In this document: positions 60,687 to 64,000 of the stretch, in pieces
Layout: each line of letters opens with the position of its first letter
Numbering within the stretch: position 1 is the stretch's first letter
Assembly (NCBI RefSeq): GCF_039851965.1
Contig: NZ_CP156674.1
Location: 2,232,001 to 2,296,000 of the forward strand
Source of the DNA: Pseudalkalibacillus hwajinpoensis
Lineage (GTDB): Bacteria; Bacillota; Bacilli; Bacillales; Guptibacillaceae
DNA: 64,000 bases
Reading direction: 5' to 3'
Notes under the pieces: model-generated
What the model was told of the DNA's origin: nothing
Databases searched by the model: none
What the model saw: the letters and a program-made list of their open reading frames with translations, nothing else
Position numbers and translations under genes: made by a program

Positions 60687-61676
60687 ATGCCAACAATTAA
60701 AGATGTAGCAAAACGTGCAGGCGTTTCACGCACGACGGTATCAAGAGTGCTAAATGATAATGGGTATGTTAGTCAGGAAGCAAGACAACGAGTTGTTGAA
60801 GCGGTCGAAGAAATGGGATATATCCCGAGTGCTCATGCGAAAACGATGAGAACGAAACGTTCAGGGGTTATCGGCGTGATCTTACCGAGAATCAGCACGG
60901 AAACGGCCAGTAGAGTAGTTAACGGAATCGAGACTGAACTTGCAGCTAATGGTTATCAAATACTCCTTACGAATACACAATTAAAACCTGAGAAGGAAAT
61001 TGAGAATATTAGATTGTTGAAAAGTCGTCAGGTAGACGGCATTATTTTGCTTGCAACAAATCGCAACCAGAATCTTCTTGATACGATTGCTGACACGTCT
61101 ATTCCCTTTGTGGCAATCGGCCAGGAGCTTACTGGAGTGACCTCAGTTGTATACGATGATTATAATTCAGCATTTGCTGTTATTGAATCGTTCATTTCAA
61201 AAGGACATGATAAGATTGGGTTTATCGGAGTACCTGAAACTGACCATGCAGTTGGTGTTGTTCGGAAACAGGGTTACTTTGATGCAATGGAAAAACACGG
61301 CCTTTCAGTGGAAGAAGGGTGGGTTCAGCATGGAAACTTCAGTTTTGAATCTGGCCATGCAGCAGCTAAACAAATGTTGGCAGAGGCCGAAACCAGACCG
61401 ACCGCCGTATTTGCTGTTACTGATCGCATGGCAATTGGTGCACTCGGGTATTTTAAAGAGCAAAACGTCCATGTGCCAAAAGAAATGGCGCTATTCGGAA
61501 TTGGAGCTTCCGATTTATCTCGACATGTCACGCCAGCTTTATCAACAGTAGACTATTTTAATGAAGATGCAGGTCAAAAAACAGCACAGCTGATTTTAGA
61601 ACAGCTTAATGGGAAAATTTTGGAACAAGAAAAAATTAAACTTAACTATAGACTTATTGAAAGAGATAGTGTATAG
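60687..61676 (+). CDS. scrR: LacI-family repressor of the sucrose operon
   Basis: A 329-residue regulator. The helix-turn-helix is TIKDVAKRAGVSRTTVSRVL, the hinge NDNGYVSQEARQRVVEAVEE, followed by a periplasmic-binding-like sugar domain (GVIGVILPRIST, FAVTDRMAIGALGY). Name inferred from position directly upstream of the sucrose transporter and hydrolase. GGAGGAACAGCT precedes the ATG. Two candidate operators lie between it and scrA. Phosphorylated sucrose or fructose is the probable inducer. Confidence 0.88.
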   Translation: MPTIKDVAKRAGVSRTTVSRVLNDNGYVSQEARQRVVEAVEEMGYIPSAHAKTMRTKRSGVIGVILPRISTETASRVVNGIETELAANGYQILLTNTQLKPEKEIENIRLLKSRQVDGIILLATNRNQNLLDTIADTSIPFVAIGQELTGVTSVVYDDYNSAFAVIESFISKGHDKIGFIGVPETDHAVGVVRKQGYFDAMEKHGLSVEEGWVQHGNFSFESGHAAAKQMLAEAETRPTAVFAVTDRMAIGALGYFKEQNVHVPKEMALFGIGASDLSRHVTPALSTVDYFNEDAGQKTAQLILEQLNGKILEQEKIKLNYRLIERDSV

Positions 61677-61678
61677 TA

Positions 61679-61831
61679 GCGAATGAAAGCGATGTCAATT
61701 TATTTTTAAACATTATGGAATCGTTCACACATCTTTTTCTAGATCTACTATAATAAGAACTACGGACATACGAAGCGAGCGAATGAAAACGCTCGCATCG
61801 ATTTTTAACCTTTGTGGAATCGATACCATAC
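61679..61831 (+). promoter_or_regulatory. scrA control region with duplicated operator/cre block
   Basis: A block of about 50 bases occurs twice, 100 bases apart: GCGAATGAAA then a cre-like sequence then TTTTTAA then TGGAATCG. Operator copies are TGGAATCGTTCACA (61716-61729) and TGGAATCGATACCA (61815-61828); the second is near-palindromic. The cre-like sites are TGAAAGCGATGTCA (61684-61697) and TGAAAACGCTCGCA (61784-61797, one mismatch). A TATAAT at 61749-61754 lies between. The arrangement fits repression with DNA looping. Confidence 0.7.
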
Positions 61832-61862
61832 AAAACGTAGAAATTGAAGGGAGTAAAGAAGA

Positions 61863-63263
61863 ATGGCGACTAATCGTGAAATAGCACAGGAAGTTATTGA
61901 AGCTATTGGTGGGGAGGAGAATATCCAATCCGTTGCACATTGTGCAACAAGACTCCGCATTATGGTGCATGACCAGGAAAAGATTGATCAAGAAAGAGTA
62001 GAAGGTGTTGAAAAAGTAAAAGGTGCTTTCTATAACTCAGGACAATATCAAGTTATTTTTGGAACTGGAACAGTTAATCGCATTTATGATGAAGTAACAG
62101 CACTGGGCTTAACTGGTTCCACGAAGTCAGAACAAAAAGAAAGTGCAGCTAAACAGGGGAATGCTTTCCAGCGTGCGATCCGCTCATTCGGAGATGTTTT
62201 CGTCCCAATTATTCCAGCTCTAGTAGCGACCGGTTTATTTATGGGACTTCGCGGCCTTGTTCTCCAGGAAGAAATTCTTGCTCTTTTTGGCTTAACGCCT
62301 GGTGACATTTCGGATAACTTTATTCTATTTACTCAGGTTCTAACAGATACGGCCTTTATCTTTTTACCTGCTCTTGTAGCATGGTCAACATTCCGGGTAT
62401 TTGGAGGTAATCCGACGATAGGGTTGGTACTCGGATTGATGCTTGTTACACCTGCCCTTCCGAACGCATGGGAAGTAGCAGCAGGTAATGCAGAGCCACT
62501 TAAGTTTCTAGGATTTATTCCTGTAGTTGGTTATCAGGGTTCTGTTATTCCAGCCTTTGTTGCAGGTTTACTTGGTGCAAAACTTGAGAAACGGATCCGT
62601 AAAATGGTTCCGGAAGCTTTAGACCTAATTTTAACTCCGTTTCTAGTGTTGTTAATTATGATTACATTGTCGCTATTTGCAATCGGACCGATTTTCCATA
62701 CAGTAGAAGAGTACATTATGGATGGCACCATCTTTATTCTTGATCTTCCATTTGGACTAAGTGGACTAATCATCGGGTTCTTCCACCAGATCATTGTTAT
62801 TACCGGTGTGCATCACATTTTTAATTTCCTTGAAATTCAGCTGTTTGAAAATCTTGGTTTTAACCCGTTTAATCCAATTATCTCAGCAGCCATCGCTGCA
62901 CAGGGTGGTGCTGCATTAGCAGTAGGATTGAAAACAAAGTCTAAGAAGTTAAAAGCACTGGCTCTTCCATCTGCACTATCTGCTTTTCTTGGCATTACAG
63001 AGCCAGCAATCTTTGGGGTAAACCTTCGCTATATGAAGCCATTTGTTATGGGACTTATCGGAGGAGCTGTTGGAGGATTTCTTGCGTCTCTATTCAAGCT
63101 AAAAGCAACTGGACTCGCTGTAACGGTTATTCCTGGTACACTTCTTTTCTTAAATAGTCAGATCTTCTTATACCTTCTTGTTAACCTGATTGCCATCGGA
63201 ATTGCATTTGGATTAACATGGGCATTTGGTTACAAAGACGGTATGCTTGAAAATAAAAAGTAA
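61863..63263 (+). CDS. scrA: Sucrose-specific PTS EIIBC
   Basis: A 466-residue PTS protein. Residues 1-80 are EIIB, with phosphocysteine C27 (SVAHCATRLRIMV). Residues 110-455 are EIIC with about ten helices (VFVPIIPALVATGLFMGLR, GITEPAIFGVNLRYMKPF). It imports sucrose as sucrose-6-phosphate. There is no EIIA domain, so it needs one from another protein. GGGAG lies 9 bases before the ATG. The gene is followed by the sucrose-6-phosphate hydrolase. Confidence 0.93.
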   Translation: MATNREIAQEVIEAIGGEENIQSVAHCATRLRIMVHDQEKIDQERVEGVEKVKGAFYNSGQYQVIFGTGTVNRIYDEVTALGLTGSTKSEQKESAAKQGNAFQRAIRSFGDVFVPIIPALVATGLFMGLRGLVLQEEILALFGLTPGDISDNFILFTQVLTDTAFIFLPALVAWSTFRVFGGNPTIGLVLGLMLVTPALPNAWEVAAGNAEPLKFLGFIPVVGYQGSVIPAFVAGLLGAKLEKRIRKMVPEALDLILTPFLVLLIMITLSLFAIGPIFHTVEEYIMDGTIFILDLPFGLSGLIIGFFHQIIVITGVHHIFNFLEIQLFENLGFNPFNPIISAAIAAQGGAALAVGLKTKSKKLKALALPSALSAFLGITEPAIFGVNLRYMKPFVMGLIGGAVGGFLASLFKLKATGLAVTVIPGTLLFLNSQIFLYLLVNLIAIGIAFGLTWAFGYKDGMLENKK

Positions 63264-63329
63264 GACAGTGACATCAGAGAGGGCTCTCAAAAGGGTCCTC
63301 TTTCAAAATTTTAGTGATATAGGTGTGAT

Positions 63330-64000
63330 ATGATGGATCGAAATGTGGAATTGAAACAACTCGCTGTTAAAGAAATTGAGGCAAATCGTGAAGAAGTTGA
63401 AAAGGATCCCTTTCGCCCTCATTTTCATTTGATGCCACCGGTTGGTCTTCTGAATGACCCCAATGGGTTTATTCATTGGAACGGGGTATACCATGTCTTC
63501 TTCCAATGGATGCCATTTAAAACTGGTCATGGCGCTAAATTCTGGGGGCATTACACGTCTACAGACCTTATACATTGGGAACTTGCCCCAACGGCATTAG
63601 CACCAGGAGACTGGTACGATAAAAATGGGTGTTATTCGGGGAGTGCAGTAACTCATGAGGATAAGCTACTGCTTTTCTATACAGGTAACGTAAAAGATGA
63701 AGAGGGCAATCGTGAGACGTATCAATGTTTGGCAGAATCTCAGGATGGCGTCACTTTTGATAAAAAGGGAGTCGTTCTTGAACTTCCAGAGGGATACACA
63801 CCTCATTTTCGTGACCCAAAAGTATGGAAGCACTTAGGTAAGTGGTATATGGTGATTGGAACCCAGAACCTTGAAGAAGAGGGTAGGGTTGTCCTGTTCG
63901 AATCTGAAGACCTAAAGGACTGGACGTTGAAAGGTGATGTGACTGCATCTGGCCATGACAGACTTGGATCGTTCGGGTTCATGTGGGAATGTCCTGATTT
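63330..64000 (+). CDS. scrB: Sucrose-6-phosphate hydrolase (GH32), N-terminal part
   Basis: The start lies in the window; the end is beyond base 64000. It encodes 223 residues here. GH32 signatures are GLLNDPNGFIHWNG with the nucleophile D, FRDPKVW (RDP) and WECPD at the edge with the acid/base E. It splits sucrose-6-phosphate from ScrA into glucose-6-phosphate and fructose. Two ATG codons adjoin (63330 and 63333); the ribosome site AGGTGTGAT is weak. Gap from scrA is 66 bases, with only a weak hairpin. Confidence 0.92.
   Translation, partial: MMDRNVELKQLAVKEIEANREEVEKDPFRPHFHLMPPVGLLNDPNGFIHWNGVYHVFFQWMPFKTGHGAKFWGHYTSTDLIHWELAPTALAPGDWYDKNGCYSGSAVTHEDKLLLFYTGNVKDEEGNRETYQCLAESQDGVTFDKKGVVLELPEGYTPHFRDPKVWKHLGKWYMVIGTQNLEEEGRVVLFESEDLKDWTLKGDVTASGHDRLGSFGFMWECPD

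Overview
The window is a low-GC Firmicute chromosome, most likely a member of the Bacillaceae and probably marine or alkaliphilic. The left 11 kb has the conserved order seen near the replication origin of Bacillus: purA end, tRNA cluster, walR-walK-yycH-yycI-walJ, htrC, a CxxH/CxxC protein and rlmH. Strong AGGAGG-type ribosome sites, cre-like CcpA sites, PTS sugar uptake and tRNA-Lys/Asp/Phe beside purA agree with this. I cannot name the species from sequence alone.

Layout. 0-11.3 kb is core: cell-wall control (WalRK with its YycH/YycI/WalJ partners, an M23 endopeptidase), a DnaA-box cluster in front of rlmH, and a PilZ protein. 11.3-14.3 kb is a gene-poor kilobase and then what looks like a complete type II DNA partition cassette on the chromosome (centromere-like repeats, ParM-type actin, ribbon-helix-helix partner). 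14.3-19.9 kb is N-acetylglucosamine uptake and breakdown (nagE / nagA-nagB-nagR plus a SIS protein), with two NagR operators and a cre. 20-24.4 kb holds small accessory genes, a phospholipase D-like protein and a four-unit tandem array of an interspersed intergenic repeat. 24.4-28 kb has an ABC exporter and a remarkable protein: a DNA-binding helix-turn-helix fused to a degenerate F1-ATPase beta-subunit core. 28-31.6 kb has a frameshifted MFS gene, an rRNA methyltransferase and an NAD(P)-binding protein.

31.6-38.8 kb is an accessory oxidation cluster: R2-like ligand-binding oxidase, aldehyde dehydrogenase and iron alcohol dehydrogenase on the minus strand, divergent from a LuxR-type regulator, a molybdopterin oxidoreductase and a DUF1330-like protein. 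39-44 kb is a gluconate operon (gnd-gntP-gntK) facing an RpiR-type regulator. 44-51 kb contains a CarD-like protein, an oxidoreductase, a butanol-dehydrogenase-like protein, adenine deaminase under a guanine-class riboswitch, and an alpha-glucosidase. 51-59 kb has a secreted coiled-coil protein, a cupin/HD-GYP protein, topoisomerase III (topB), a cation/proton antiporter, a decayed ferritin-like gene lying between two related long hairpins, and an FAD protein. 59-64 kb holds an MFS exporter and the start of a sucrose PTS operon (scrR, scrA, scrB) with duplicated operators.

The metabolic genes share one theme: sugar and sugar-acid uptake with local regulators and probable CcpA control. The sucrose EIIBC lacks an EIIA domain, so it may borrow one, possibly the EIIA fused to NagE. 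The most unusual items are the HTH-F1beta fusion, the R2lox cluster, the chromosomal parCMR cassette and the guanine-type riboswitch on adenine deaminase.
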